From the NCBI RefSeq assembly GCF_035989245.1, contig NZ_JAYMFF010000009.1, forward strand, positions 62,001 to 126,000: 64,000 nt of DNA, given 5' to 3'. The DNA comes from Adlercreutzia wanghongyangiae (lineage in GTDB: Bacteria; Actinomycetota; Coriobacteriia; Coriobacteriales; Eggerthellaceae). The translations under genes were made by a program, and so were the position numbers. Shown here piece after piece: positions 1 to 8,103 of this stretch (position 1 is the first letter of the stretch; every line of letters starts with the position of its first letter). The notes below the pieces were generated by a model. It searched no databases. It was given only the letters and a program-made list of their open reading frames with translations, and was not told the DNA's origin.

Positions 1-1737
1 CTCGTTGCCCATGCACAGGCGCGAGGTGCCCAGGTACTCGTTGGCGCCCAGCTGCGCGGCCTGGGTCGGGTCGGGGTCGACCTCGTGGCTGCCGCTGCCC
101 TGGGTGTACACGATCTCGGACACCACGCCCATGGGAAGCGCCGGCAGCGGATCCTTCTCCACAGCCGCATTGGCGCCGGCCAGCGCGCCGAAGATCAGGC
201 ACTCGGCCATGTTGCCGCCGCCGTTGTACTGGTAGGGGGTCATGCCGCCGAACTCGCCGGCGGAGTACAGGTGCGGGATGGGCTCGCCGTCGGTGCCCAC
301 GACCTCGGCACGGGCGTTGCGGCGGGCGCCGCCCTGAGTGTTCAGGAAGGCCTGGATCATCTCAATGGCGTAGAAGGGGCCGTCGCCGAAGGCGCGCATG
401 GTGTCGGCAGCGCGGTAGAAGGCCGGGTCGTAGCCCTCGTTGGCCATCTTGTTGAAGTCGGTGATGGTCTGCTCAAGCTTGCCGGCGGGGATGCCCAGGG
501 CGCTCTCCAGCTCGGCGATGGAGTTGGCGGTCACGACCTGGTCCTCGAAGCCCTCGGGGATGCCATGGTACTCGGCGATGGCCTCGTTCTGGGCCGCATC
601 CCACACCATATAGGTGTTGCGCGGGCGCTTCGGGCTGACCCAGTCGCCGTTGCTCGGCACATGGCCGTGGCGGTTGTACACGTCCTCGCGCAGGTAGCGC
701 TCGCCGCCGTTGCCCACGACCACGACGCTGCCCGACAGGTTGCGCAGGTCGTTGAAGGTCTTGGCGTGCTGGTCCTCTTCCACCACGAAGGAGATGCCGC
801 CCAGGGCGAAGCAGTTGCCTTCGAAGGCCTCCATGTGCCACAGGTCGGCACCCACGCCCATGGCCATCTTCACGCCGTCGCCGGTGTTGAACAGCGTGCC
901 GGCCGGGGAGCTCTTGGTCAGGCCCAGGAAGTCCTCCACCATCTGCTTGTTGTTCTCGAAGCCGCCCATGGTCATGACGACGCCGTTCTTGGCGCGCACG
1001 TTCACGGTGTCGCCGTTCTTATCGACTTCGACGCCGATGACGGCCTTGCTCACGGGATCCTGGAACAGGCTCACGCCGGGGGCCATGTACCACACATCGA
1101 TGTTGTCGGACAGGGACATGACCTTGTTGCGGTACACCTTCCACAGGGCGGAGTTGCACACGTTATCGCTCACGGTCAGCACGTGCAGCTGGTCGCCGCC
1201 CTCCAGCTCGGGGTACTCGGGGCAGAACATGCCGATGAGGGGCTGCGGAGAGGAGTCGTACTTCCAGTCCATGAAGTTCTCCTCGGGCACGCCGAAGAAG
1301 TCGCGCAGCATGGTCTTCGTCTGGGTGAGGCCCTCGGCGTACACGTCGAAGAGCTCCTCGTCGATCTCGAAGTCGCCGGCCATGGCCTTGTTGTAGGCGA
1401 ACATGGCCTCCTTGCTGTCGGAGTTCAGGATGATCTGGCCGCAGAAGCGCGAGTTGCCGCCCTCCATGCCCTGGGGGGCCTTGTCGAGCAGCAGCACCTT
1501 GGCGCCAGCGTCGGCGGCATAGCAGGCGGCCACGGCACCGGCGGCGCCGAAGCCGATGACGACCACGTCGTACTCGCCGTCCCAGGCGATGGTGTCGGCG
1601 AAGGTGGTGCCGTCGCCGGTGGCACTCAGCTGAGTGTCATTGGCGCCCTTCGGCGCGCAGCCAGCCAGGCCAAGGCCCGCGATGGCCGCCACGCCGGCGG
1701 TACCGGTAATAAACTGTCGGCGGGTAAACTTTCCCAT
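1..1737 (-). CDS. Tat-exported FAD-dependent reductase (fumarate reductase flavoprotein-like), 3' end outside window (FP1)
   Basis: The frame is open from an ATG at 1737 to the window edge (579 codons) with no stop, so the C-terminus is missing. The N-terminus carries a twin-arginine motif (RRQFI, residues 6-10), a hydrophobic stretch and a lipobox (LAGC, Cys27), so the protein is probably exported folded by Tat and lipid-anchored. A Rossmann dinucleotide motif (VVVIGFGAAGAVAA) begins near residue 50. A late motif, LYSAGEFGGMTPYQYNGGGN, is the usual C-terminal FAD-binding segment of the FAD_binding_2 / fumarate reductase family. No heme CXXCH or FMN-binding domain is visible, so electrons must come from a partner encoded elsewhere. 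The gene diverges from a LuxR-type regulator at 2004. Substrate unknown; the fumarate-type arginine before the glycine motif is absent. Confidence 0.88.
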   Translation of the reverse strand, partial: MGKFTRRQFITGTAGVAAIAGLGLAGCAPKGANDTQLSATGDGTTFADTIAWDGEYDVVVIGFGAAGAVAACYAADAGAKVLLLDKAPQGMEGGNSRFCGQIILNSDSKEAMFAYNKAMAGDFEIDEELFDVYAEGLTQTKTMLRDFFGVPEENFMDWKYDSSPQPLIGMFCPEYPELEGGDQLHVLTVSDNVCNSALWKVYRNKVMSLSDNIDVWYMAPGVSLFQDPVSKAVIGVEVDKNGDTVNVRAKNGVVMTMGGFENNKQMVEDFLGLTKSSPAGTLFNTGDGVKMAMGVGADLWHMEAFEGNCFALGGISFVVEEDQHAKTFNDLRNLSGSVVVVGNGGERYLREDVYNRHGHVPSNGDWVSPKRPRNTYMVWDAAQNEAIAEYHGIPEGFEDQVVTANSIAELESALGIPAGKLEQTITDFNKMANEGYDPAFYRAADTMRAFGDGPFYAIEMIQAFLNTQGGARRNARAEVVGTDGEPIPHLYSAGEFGGMTPYQYNGGGNMAECLIFGALAGANAAVEKDPLPALPMGVVSEIVYTQGSGSHEVDPDPTQAAQLGANEYLGTSRLCMGNE

Positions 1738-1843
1738 TTCCACTCCCTTACGTTCGTTGCTTTCGGTCGCCCCTCCCAAGGGATGCGGCCGATCGAGAGC
1801 GCCGTGCCCTCGGTGACAGGTGCCACTATAGCGAGGCGCTTGC

Positions 1844-1908
1844 GGTTAGCGTGATGGGTAAGCCGGGGGTAATGGCAGGTAGAATTCGCTAACCCGGGGC
1901 GCTAACCC
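1844..1908. promoter_or_regulatory. Candidate operator: three CGCTAACC motifs between FP1 and its LuxR gene
   Basis: GGTTAGCG at 1844-1851 is the reverse complement of CGCTAACC, which occurs at 1887-1894 and again at 1900-1907. The two direct copies start 13 bp apart. The cluster lies in the 266-bp gap between the divergent flavoprotein and luxR genes, where a regulator of both would bind. Binding by the neighbouring LuxR protein is inference. Confidence 0.4.
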
Positions 1909-2003
1909 ACCTACTCACCCGTCAAAACGACGTTGAAAGTCAAGGGTGGCATTCGCCTGTCCTTTGTGATTTGATGGGAGCGCTGAGCAAGGGAGGGGTA
2001 TCT

Positions 2004-3467
2004 ATGAATCGTTTGCAAGGGGCGGCCGAAACGCTGCGCTCGGGCTTCGAGAGGCAGTTCCGAAGCACCGGGTCGGCGAGTCTGTTCGTGGGCCTCGCCT
2101 GCAACCTGGCCTTCGTGGGGCAGGTGTATTTCTGGCCGGCGCTGTGGCACACCTCGGCCTTCGCGCTGTCCTACACCGATGCCACCTACATCGCCGAGTT
2201 CCTGTGCGCGCTGGCACTGGGCGTGCGCCTAGGGCGCGGCGGCGGCCCCTGGGTATCGGGTCGCATCCTGTGGGCCGCGGCGCTTCTGGTGCTGGCTACG
2301 CTGGTGGCGTACTGCATCATGTTCGAGTTGGGCATCGATGCACCCGATGCGGTGAACTGGCTGTTCGGCGGCGTATTCGGCGTGTACCTCCCCTTGGCTA
2401 TGGTGTCGTGGCTCGAGGTGCACATGGATCTGGATGCCTCGTCGGTGGTATGGAACATCATGTTGTCGGCGCTGTTCGCATCGTTCGCCATCTGGGTGTT
2501 CTCGGGGTTGGTGGGCGTGAAGATCTGCGCCTGCATGGCGTTGCTGCTGTTCATCGCCACCTTTGTGCTGACGCGCAAGCTGAAGGCCGTCCGTGCCGGC
2601 GTGCCGGGCGAGGCGCTTTCGGACGGTGCCGACGTGGAGGCCTTCCGCTATTCCGCCTCGGCCACCTTCCTGTTCAGCTTCGCCTTCATCACCGCCATCT
2701 CCTTCGCGGGCATCGCGGGCGATACCGCCTCCTTTGCCACCGGGGCCTTCTTCGCCCCCATGTTGCTGATCTGCGTGCTGGCGCTGCTGGTGAACGTGTC
2801 GTCTTTCCCCCTGGCCAGCATCGCGGTGCCGGCCATCGTGATGGCCACCATCGCCACCTCGTCGCTGCACATCGACCCGGCCCTGTCCTTCGACCTGGCG
2901 GCGTTGGGCATGTTCCTGTTTCTGGCCTATGCCGTGGTGCTGCTGTGCGGCGCGCTGCGCGGGAACGTGCGCGGGGCCGCCGTGGCGCTGCTGCGCCTGA
3001 TGGTGGCGTTCACTGCCGGCTGCATTGTCGGGCGCGTGTGCATGGCGCTGTGCTTCCAGTTCGCCGGCGACTTCGCCTCCGATATCCTGGTGCTGCTGTC
3101 GGTGGTGGCGGCCAATGCGGCCATGGTCATCTTGATTCGCCGCGGCGCGGTGCTGCGTCGCTCGGGAGAGGTGTTCGCGGCAGGGGAGGAAGAGCCCCTG
3201 GAGCAGGTCGTCCAGTCGCGGCGCGCCGCCGAGATCGACCGGGTTGCGGCCAAGGCCAATCTGGGCGAGCGCGAGAAGGAGGTACTCGTGCTGCTTTTGG
3301 AGGGCAAGTCGGCCAGCGAGGTGGCCCGGGCGCTGGTGGTGGCGAACGGAACGGCGAAATCGCACATTCGCCACGTGTACAAGAAACTGGGCATCCACAG
3401 CCGCGACGAGCTGTTCGAGATGTTCGACGAGGCCCGCGCTGCTTCTCCCACGCGGTCCCTTACGTAA
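2004..3467 (+). CDS. Membrane-embedded LuxR-type transcriptional regulator (LuxR1)
   Basis: A 487-residue protein. About 400 N-terminal residues form roughly ten to twelve hydrophobic membrane segments, and the last ~65 residues form a LuxR helix-turn-helix (LGEREKEVLVLLLEG, then NGTAKSHIRHVYKKLGIHSR). This arrangement is common beside reductase genes in Eggerthellaceae; the membrane part is thought to sense a small molecule or act as a transporter-like sensor. The ATG at 2004 was chosen because GGGAGGGG lies just upstream; an in-frame ATG at 1971 lacks such a site. The gene is divergent from FP1, so it probably controls that gene. Its ligand cannot be told from sequence. A bidirectional terminator follows directly after the stop codon. 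Confidence 0.88.
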   Translation: MNRLQGAAETLRSGFERQFRSTGSASLFVGLACNLAFVGQVYFWPALWHTSAFALSYTDATYIAEFLCALALGVRLGRGGGPWVSGRILWAAALLVLATLVAYCIMFELGIDAPDAVNWLFGGVFGVYLPLAMVSWLEVHMDLDASSVVWNIMLSALFASFAIWVFSGLVGVKICACMALLLFIATFVLTRKLKAVRAGVPGEALSDGADVEAFRYSASATFLFSFAFITAISFAGIAGDTASFATGAFFAPMLLICVLALLVNVSSFPLASIAVPAIVMATIATSSLHIDPALSFDLAALGMFLFLAYAVVLLCGALRGNVRGAAVALLRLMVAFTAGCIVGRVCMALCFQFAGDFASDILVLLSVVAANAAMVILIRRGAVLRRSGEVFAAGEEEPLEQVVQSRRAAEIDRVAAKANLGEREKEVLVLLLEGKSASEVARALVVANGTAKSHIRHVYKKLGIHSRDELFEMFDEARAASPTRSLT

Positions 3468-3470
3468 AAA

Positions 3471-3490
3471 AGCCGGCCCGGAGGCCGGCT
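3471..3490. terminator. Bidirectional intrinsic terminator between luxR1 and pta
   Basis: Perfect 8-bp stem AGCCGGCC / GGCCGGCT around a CGGA loop, preceded by A6 and followed by TTTT. It therefore serves the converging luxR1 (+) and pta (-) genes. Confidence 0.88.
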
Positions 3491-3507
3491 TTTCCGCATG
3501 GCGCGCC

Positions 3508-4500
3508 TTACTTCCCCTGGGCCTGGACGGCGGTGATGGCTACCACGCCCACGATGTCGTCGGCCGAGCATCCGCGGGACAGGTCGTTCACCGGTGCGGC
3601 GATGCCCTGGAGGATGGGCCCGTAGGCCTCGGCCTTCGCCAGGCGCTGCACCAGCTTGTAGCCGATGTTGCCGGCGTCGATATCGGGGAACACCAGCACG
3701 TTGGCGCGGCCGGCGACAGGGGAGTCGGGGGCCTTCGCGGCGCCGATCTCGGGCACGATGGCGGCGTCGAGCTGCAGCTCGCCATCCACGGCGAGCTCGG
3801 GTGCCAGCTCCTTTACCTTGGCCGTGGCGGCCACCACCTTGCCGGCGTCGTCGTTTTTGGCCGAGCCGTAGGAGGAGTGGGACAGCATGGCGATGACGGG
3901 CTCGGCGTCGTCGATCAGCGAATGCCAGGCCGCGTCGGCGTTCAGGGCGATCTGCGCCAGGCGGTCGGCATCGGGCTGCACCTCCAGACCGCAGTCGCTG
4001 AACAGGAAGGTGCCGTTGTGCCCCAGATCGCAGTCGGGCACGTTCATGATGAAGAAGGAGCTGACCATCTGCGCCCCGGGAGCCGTCTTCAAAATCTGCA
4101 GAGCCGGGCGCAGCACGTCGCCGGTGGAATGGCAGGCGCCGGAGACCAGGCCGGCGGCCTCGCCCTCCTTCACCATCATCATGCCGAAGTACAGCTCGTT
4201 GTCCATGAGCGCGCGCGCCTCATCGACGGTCATGCCCTTAGAGGCGCGCAGCTCGGCCAGCTTCTCGGCATAGGGCTCGCGCAGCTCGGAAGTGAGGGGA
4301 TCGATGATGCGGGCGCCTTCCAGCTGGTAGCCGGCGGCGGCGATGGCGTCGGGGTTGCCCAGGATGATGAGGTCGGCCAGGTTGTCGGCGTGAATCTGCT
4401 CGGCGGCCGCCAGGGTGCGCTCGTCGTTGCCCTCGGGCAGCACGATGGTCTGCTTGTCGGCCTTGGCGCGGGCGATCATGGTTTCCAGAAATGCACTCAT
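3508..4500 (-). CDS. pta: Phosphate acetyltransferase
   Basis: A 330-residue short-type phosphotransacetylase that interconverts acetyl-CoA and acetyl-phosphate in the cytoplasm. Family features are visible: TIVLPEGNDERTLAAAEQ at the N-terminus, the central GACHSTGDVLRPALQ, and FPDIDAGNIGYKLVQRLA with YGPILQG near the C-terminus. The start at 4500 is preceded by GAAAGGAC; upstream in-frame starts have no homologous N-terminus. An acetate kinase gene, the usual partner, is not adjacent on either side. In a fermentative anaerobe the enzyme normally supports ATP formation through acetyl-phosphate. The gene converges with luxR1 and diverges from glf. Confidence 0.95.
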   Translation of the reverse strand: MSAFLETMIARAKADKQTIVLPEGNDERTLAAAEQIHADNLADLIILGNPDAIAAAGYQLEGARIIDPLTSELREPYAEKLAELRASKGMTVDEARALMDNELYFGMMMVKEGEAAGLVSGACHSTGDVLRPALQILKTAPGAQMVSSFFIMNVPDCDLGHNGTFLFSDCGLEVQPDADRLAQIALNADAAWHSLIDDAEPVIAMLSHSSYGSAKNDDAGKVVAATAKVKELAPELAVDGELQLDAAIVPEIGAAKAPDSPVAGRANVLVFPDIDAGNIGYKLVQRLAKAEAYGPILQGIAAPVNDLSRGCSADDIVGVVAITAVQAQGK

Positions 4501-4614
4501 GGGCTTGTCCTTTCGTGGGCGTGGCTGGTGCGTCGCACCCCATGATAGGGCCTCCTGCGCCGGCAGGGGCCCGCGTTGCGGTCGATGAGGCCAATTATTC
4601 GGTTTATATGGGAT

Positions 4615-4645
4615 TTGCCGCCCGACGGGGGCGAGTCGGTACAAT
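4615..4645 (+). promoter_or_regulatory. Possible promoter of the glf operon
   Basis: TTGCCG at 4615-4620 and TACAAT at 4640-4645, with 19-bp spacing that is longer than ideal. It lies in the 225-bp gap between the divergent pta and glf genes. Confidence 0.35.
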
Positions 4646-4661
4646 AGGCAGCACTTGAAAA

Positions 4662-4679
4662 GGCGGCATCCTTGCCGCC
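4662..4679 (+). other. Hairpin in the glf leader
   Basis: GGCGGCA / TGCCGCC with a TCCT loop, followed by the mixed tract TTTCTCT. If the promoter at 4615-4645 is real, the hairpin falls in the 5' untranslated leader and could be a weak attenuator. It could also be a chance stem. Confidence 0.35.
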
Positions 4680-4725
4680 GTTTCTCTGATTGTGCGACAA
4701 AACGAGACAGGGGGAGTCATCCGCC

Positions 4726-5973
4726 ATGACAGTTCGCTACGCTGATTTCCGCGACATCGCCATCGCCGACTTCGACGCCGTGGTGGTGGGCTCGGGCTTC
4801 GCCGGCGCCGTCTGCGCCCGCGAGCTGGCCGAGCAGGACGCCATGAACGTGCTTGTCATCGAGAAGCGCGGGCATATCGGCGGCAATATGTACGACGAGT
4901 ACGACCGTGCGGGCATTCTCGTGCACCGCTACGGGCCCCACATCTTTCACACCAACGACCGGGCGGTGTTCGACTATGTGAGCCGGTTCTCGCCGTGGAC
5001 GTCCTACCAGCACCGCGTGCTGGCCGACTGGTACGGCACCTATCTGCCCGTGCCCGTGAACAAGACCTCGCTGGAGATCGCCTTTGGCGACGAGAAGGCC
5101 GCGCGCCTCATCGAGAAGCTCATCGCCACCTTCGGCGACGAGCGCAAGGTGACCATCAACGAGCTGCGTGCCCAGGCCGATCCGGAACTGGCCGAGGTGG
5201 CCGATTTCGTGTACGAGAACGTGTTTCTGTACTACACCCAGAAGCAGTGGGGGCTCACCCCCGAAGAGGTGGACCCGTCGGTGACGGCGCGCGTGCCCGT
5301 GTTCATCTCGCGGGACGACCGCTACTTCCAAGACGAGTTCCAGGGAATGCCCGCCGAGGGCTACACGCGCCTGTTCGAGAACCTGTTGGGCCACGACAAC
5401 ATCACCGTGTGCCTGGATACCGAGGCGGAGAGCGTGTTCGAGCTGGTGTTCGCCAGCGGCGACGAGGACGCGCCGCTTTCTGCCATCCGTATCAAAGACG
5501 AGGACTTCACCGGCCCCATCGTGTACACGGGCCCGCTGGACGAGCTGTTCCTGGCCCGCTTCGGGCGGCTGCCCTACCGCTCCCTCGATTTCGTGTACGA
5601 GACCTTCGACGAGGACCACCACCTGCCCTGCGGCACTGTGAACTACACGGTGAGCGAGGACTACACGCGCATCACCGAGTTCAAGTGGCTGACCGGCCAG
5701 ACCGGCTCGCGCACCACCATTATGAAGGAGTATCCGCGGCCCTACGACGACCCGTCCTCCCAGATTCCCTACTACGCCATCATCGACGACGACAACGATG
5801 CCCGCTACGAGCGCTATCGGCGCCTGACCGACGCCCTGCCGAACTTCCACCCGCTGGGACGTTTGGCCCAGTACCGCTACTTCAACATGGACAAGGTGGT
5901 GGCCGACGCCCTCGCGGCCAGTCGCCGCATCCTGGCGTCGGGCGAGGCAGCCAGCACCGGCTCCCCGTCCTAG
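4726..5973 (+). CDS. glf: UDP-galactopyranose mutase
   Basis: A 415-residue flavoenzyme converting UDP-galactopyranose to UDP-galactofuranose, a precursor for galactofuranose-containing cell-surface glycans. The FAD-binding GxGxxG motif lies at residues 22-27 (VVVGSGFAGA). The family signature HRYGPHIFHT follows near residue 73, and LPYRSLDFVYE and PLGRLAQYRYFNMD toward the C-terminus are typical. The ATG at 4726 was chosen for the AGGGGGAG site just upstream. The stop is ten bases before a glycosyltransferase gene with its own AGGAGG, so the two are probably co-transcribed for surface polysaccharide synthesis. Confidence 0.95.
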   Translation: MTVRYADFRDIAIADFDAVVVGSGFAGAVCARELAEQDAMNVLVIEKRGHIGGNMYDEYDRAGILVHRYGPHIFHTNDRAVFDYVSRFSPWTSYQHRVLADWYGTYLPVPVNKTSLEIAFGDEKAARLIEKLIATFGDERKVTINELRAQADPELAEVADFVYENVFLYYTQKQWGLTPEEVDPSVTARVPVFISRDDRYFQDEFQGMPAEGYTRLFENLLGHDNITVCLDTEAESVFELVFASGDEDAPLSAIRIKDEDFTGPIVYTGPLDELFLARFGRLPYRSLDFVYETFDEDHHLPCGTVNYTVSEDYTRITEFKWLTGQTGSRTTIMKEYPRPYDDPSSQIPYYAIIDDDNDARYERYRRLTDALPNFHPLGRLAQYRYFNMDKVVADALAASRRILASGEAASTGSPS

Positions 5974-5982
5974 GAGGTTTCC

Positions 5983-7002
5983 GTGAAGACCATTACCTTC
6001 GCCGTACCCTGCTACAATTCCGCCGCCTACATGGACCACTGCGTGGAAACGCTTCTGGCCTGCGGCGACGACATCGAGATACTGCTGGTGGACGACGGCT
6101 CCACCAAGGACGACACCGCCGCCATCGCCGATCGGTGGGAACGCGAGCATCCGGGCACCGTGCGGGCCATCCACCAGCCCAACAAGGGCCATGGCGGAGC
6201 GGTGAACACGGGGCTGGCGAACGCGACCGGCTTCTACTTCAAGGTGGTCGACTCCGACGACTGGCTGGACGACGCGGCCATGTTCCCCCTCATGGAGTAC
6301 ATGCGCTCCCAGGTGGAGGCGCCGGTGCCCTGCGACATGGTGGTGGCCAACTACGTGTACGAGAAAGTGGACGAGGGCGTGCAGAAGGTGATGGGCTACG
6401 CCAACGTGCTGCCCGAGGGCTACGAGTTCGGCTGGGACGAGGTGGGCACCTTCCTACCGAGCCAGTACCTGTTGATGCACTCGGTGTACTACCGCACCGA
6501 CATGCTGCGCAAGATGCACCTGACGCTGCCCGAGCACACTTTCTACGTGGACAACATCTTCGTGTACGAGCCTTTGGTGTACGTGCGCACCATGCGCTAC
6601 TTCAACGTGGATGCCTATCGCTACTTCATCGGCCGCGAGGACCAGTCGGTGAACGAGAAGGTGATGATGGGCCGCATGGACCAGCAGCTGCGCGTCACCC
6701 GCCAGATGATCGACAACGTAGACCCGCAGGCGGTGCGCAACCGCCATCTGCGCCACTATCTGCGCAACTATCTGTCCATGATGATGTGCATCTGCTCGGT
6801 GTTTCTGCGCATGCGCGGCGGGGAAGAGGACGAGGAGGATCTGAAGGGCATTTGGAGCTATCTGAAGGAGCGCAATCCCTCGCTGTACCGGCGGGTGCGC
6901 ACCAACGCCCTGAACCTGGCCACGAACCTGCCCACCGAGGCGGGGGAGAAGATCGGCCTGGCGGGCTATCAGATCGCCCAGAAGATCTTCAAGTTCAACT
7001 AG
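5983..7002 (+). CDS. Family 2 glycosyltransferase
   Basis: A 339-residue GT-A fold glycosyltransferase. FAVPCYNSAAYM opens the nucleotide-binding half, LLVDDGSTKDDT is the first acidic motif, and VVDSDDWLDD (about residue 86) is the DxD-like metal/nucleotide-sugar motif. No membrane segment is evident, so the enzyme is probably cytoplasmic or peripheral. GTG start at 5983 with AGGAGG six to eleven bases upstream. Linkage to glf suggests a galactofuranosyl or related sugar transfer into a surface polymer, but donor and acceptor cannot be read from the sequence. Confidence 0.88.
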   Translation: MKTITFAVPCYNSAAYMDHCVETLLACGDDIEILLVDDGSTKDDTAAIADRWEREHPGTVRAIHQPNKGHGGAVNTGLANATGFYFKVVDSDDWLDDAAMFPLMEYMRSQVEAPVPCDMVVANYVYEKVDEGVQKVMGYANVLPEGYEFGWDEVGTFLPSQYLLMHSVYYRTDMLRKMHLTLPEHTFYVDNIFVYEPLVYVRTMRYFNVDAYRYFIGREDQSVNEKVMMGRMDQQLRVTRQMIDNVDPQAVRNRHLRHYLRNYLSMMMCICSVFLRMRGGEEDEEDLKGIWSYLKERNPSLYRRVRTNALNLATNLPTEAGEKIGLAGYQIAQKIFKFN

Positions 7003-7056
7003 CGGAAACTCGATGCGGCCCCGCACGCGGCGCATCGGGCATTCGAGAGGCGTGAG

Positions 7057-7893
7057 GTGAGAGCGTTGAACCTGGTACTGGCCATCGATATTCGGAACAC
7101 CCACACCCGCCTCGGCCTGGCTGCCGACGGCGTGCTCGCGGCCCAGTGGTCGGTGGGAACGGATGCAGGCTGCACGGCCGACGAGGCGGTGGCCTGCGTG
7201 GCGACGTTCTTCGACGCCGTGGACTGCGGCCTGACGCCGCTGGCACCCGAGGCGGCGCTCGCGGCGATCGATCTGCCCTCCTGCGCGCCCCTGGCCGACG
7301 GAGCCATCATCGCCTCGGTGTTCCCCTCGCTGACCGAGGTATGGGTGGAGGCGGCTCGGCGCGTGACCGGCACGCGCCCCCTTACCGTGGGACCCGGCTT
7401 AAAGAGCGGCCTCAAGATGGCGTTTTCCGACCCGGCCTCGGTGGGGGCCGACCGGGTGGCCGAGATGGTGGCCGCGAAGACGGCCTACGGGGCCCCCGTG
7501 CTCGTGGTGGATCTGGGCACTTCCACCACTTTCGAGCTGCTCGATCGCGAGGGCTCGTTCAAGGGAGGCATCATCGCGCCCGGTATGCGCCTGGGAGCGG
7601 CGGCCCTGGCCCGCGGGGCGGCCCAGCTGCCCTCGGTAGAGCTGCGGGCCCCGCGCTCGCTTCTGGGACGCACCACCGAGGCCGCCATGCAGTCGGGCAT
7701 CGTGATGGGGGAAGTGGCCCGCATCGACGGGCTCATCGACATGATTTGGGACGATGCCGGCTACACCACGCCGGTGGTGCTGACGGGCCGCGGCGCCGAG
7801 GGCATCGCCGCACTGATGGCGCATGACGCGGTGGTGGATCAGACCCTGGGCCTGCGGGGCCTGGTGGAGCTGCATGCCCTGAACCGCCGCTAG
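7057..7893 (+). CDS. coaX: Type III pantothenate kinase
   Basis: A 278-residue ASKHA-fold kinase catalysing the first step of coenzyme A synthesis. GADRVAEMVAAK matches the diagnostic GADR motif, and VVDLGTSTTFELLD is the second nucleotide/phosphate motif. The N-terminal phosphate loop reads DIRNTHT, whereas the family normally has DxGNT, so the glycine is replaced by arginine; this is unusual. The GTG at 7057 follows GAGAGGCGTGAG; a TTG eight bases later is an alternative. The gene lies 54 bases after the glycosyltransferase. Downstream is a 210-base gap filled with palindromic repeats. Confidence 0.88.
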   Translation: MRALNLVLAIDIRNTHTRLGLAADGVLAAQWSVGTDAGCTADEAVACVATFFDAVDCGLTPLAPEAALAAIDLPSCAPLADGAIIASVFPSLTEVWVEAARRVTGTRPLTVGPGLKSGLKMAFSDPASVGADRVAEMVAAKTAYGAPVLVVDLGTSTTFELLDREGSFKGGIIAPGMRLGAAALARGAAQLPSVELRAPRSLLGRTTEAAMQSGIVMGEVARIDGLIDMIWDDAGYTTPVVLTGRGAEGIAALMAHDAVVDQTLGLRGLVELHALNRR

Positions 7894-7908
7894 GGCAATG
7901 CGGGCTGC

Positions 7909-7933
7909 GGGCGGCCTGAAGGCCGCCCCTACG
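7909..7933. repeat. Intergenic palindromic repeat, copy 1 (inverted orientation)
   Basis: GGGCGGCC-TGAA-GGCCGCCC followed by CTACG. On the opposite strand this reads CGTAGGGGCGG..., which matches copies 2 and 3 except for a compensated base-pair change in each arm. The change keeps the stem paired. Confidence 0.8.
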
Positions 7934-7972
7934 AGGTCGTTTCGATCGAGCGCGATTTCCGTCCCCGATCCC

Positions 7973-7996
7973 GTAGGGGCGGGCTTCAGCCCGCCC
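7973..7996. repeat. Intergenic palindromic repeat, copy 2
   Basis: GTAGG followed by GGCGGGC-TTCA-GCCCGCC and a final C, forming a GC-only hairpin. It is identical over 24 bases to copy 3. Confidence 0.85.
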
Positions 7997-8039
7997 GAGA
8001 CCTTCCAGGCATGGGCATCCCTCTCTGTTCTTGCCCCTC

Positions 8040-8063
8040 GTAGGGGCGGGCTTCAGCCCGCCC
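8040..8063. repeat. Intergenic palindromic repeat, copy 3
   Basis: Identical 24-base unit to copy 2, 67 bases further along in the same orientation. With copy 1 it makes a REP/BIME-like cluster between the converging coaX and dinB genes. No T-run follows, so it does not look like an ordinary terminator. Confidence 0.85.
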
Positions 8064-8103
8064 GCTCGGGCGGATGCGCCTCGCGGTACGATCCACCGTT
8101 CCG

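Noticed and set aside
85..1854. A 589-codon plus-strand frame opposite FP1
   Set aside because: Same shadow effect; the minus strand has a Tat signal, lipobox and FAD motifs.
4662..4679. The hairpin as a terminator of pta
   Set aside because: pta runs the other way and ends at 3508; the hairpin lies upstream of glf and lacks a good T-run.
7909..8063. CRISPR array
   Set aside because: Only three palindromic units, one inverted, with unequal spacers and no cas genes nearby.
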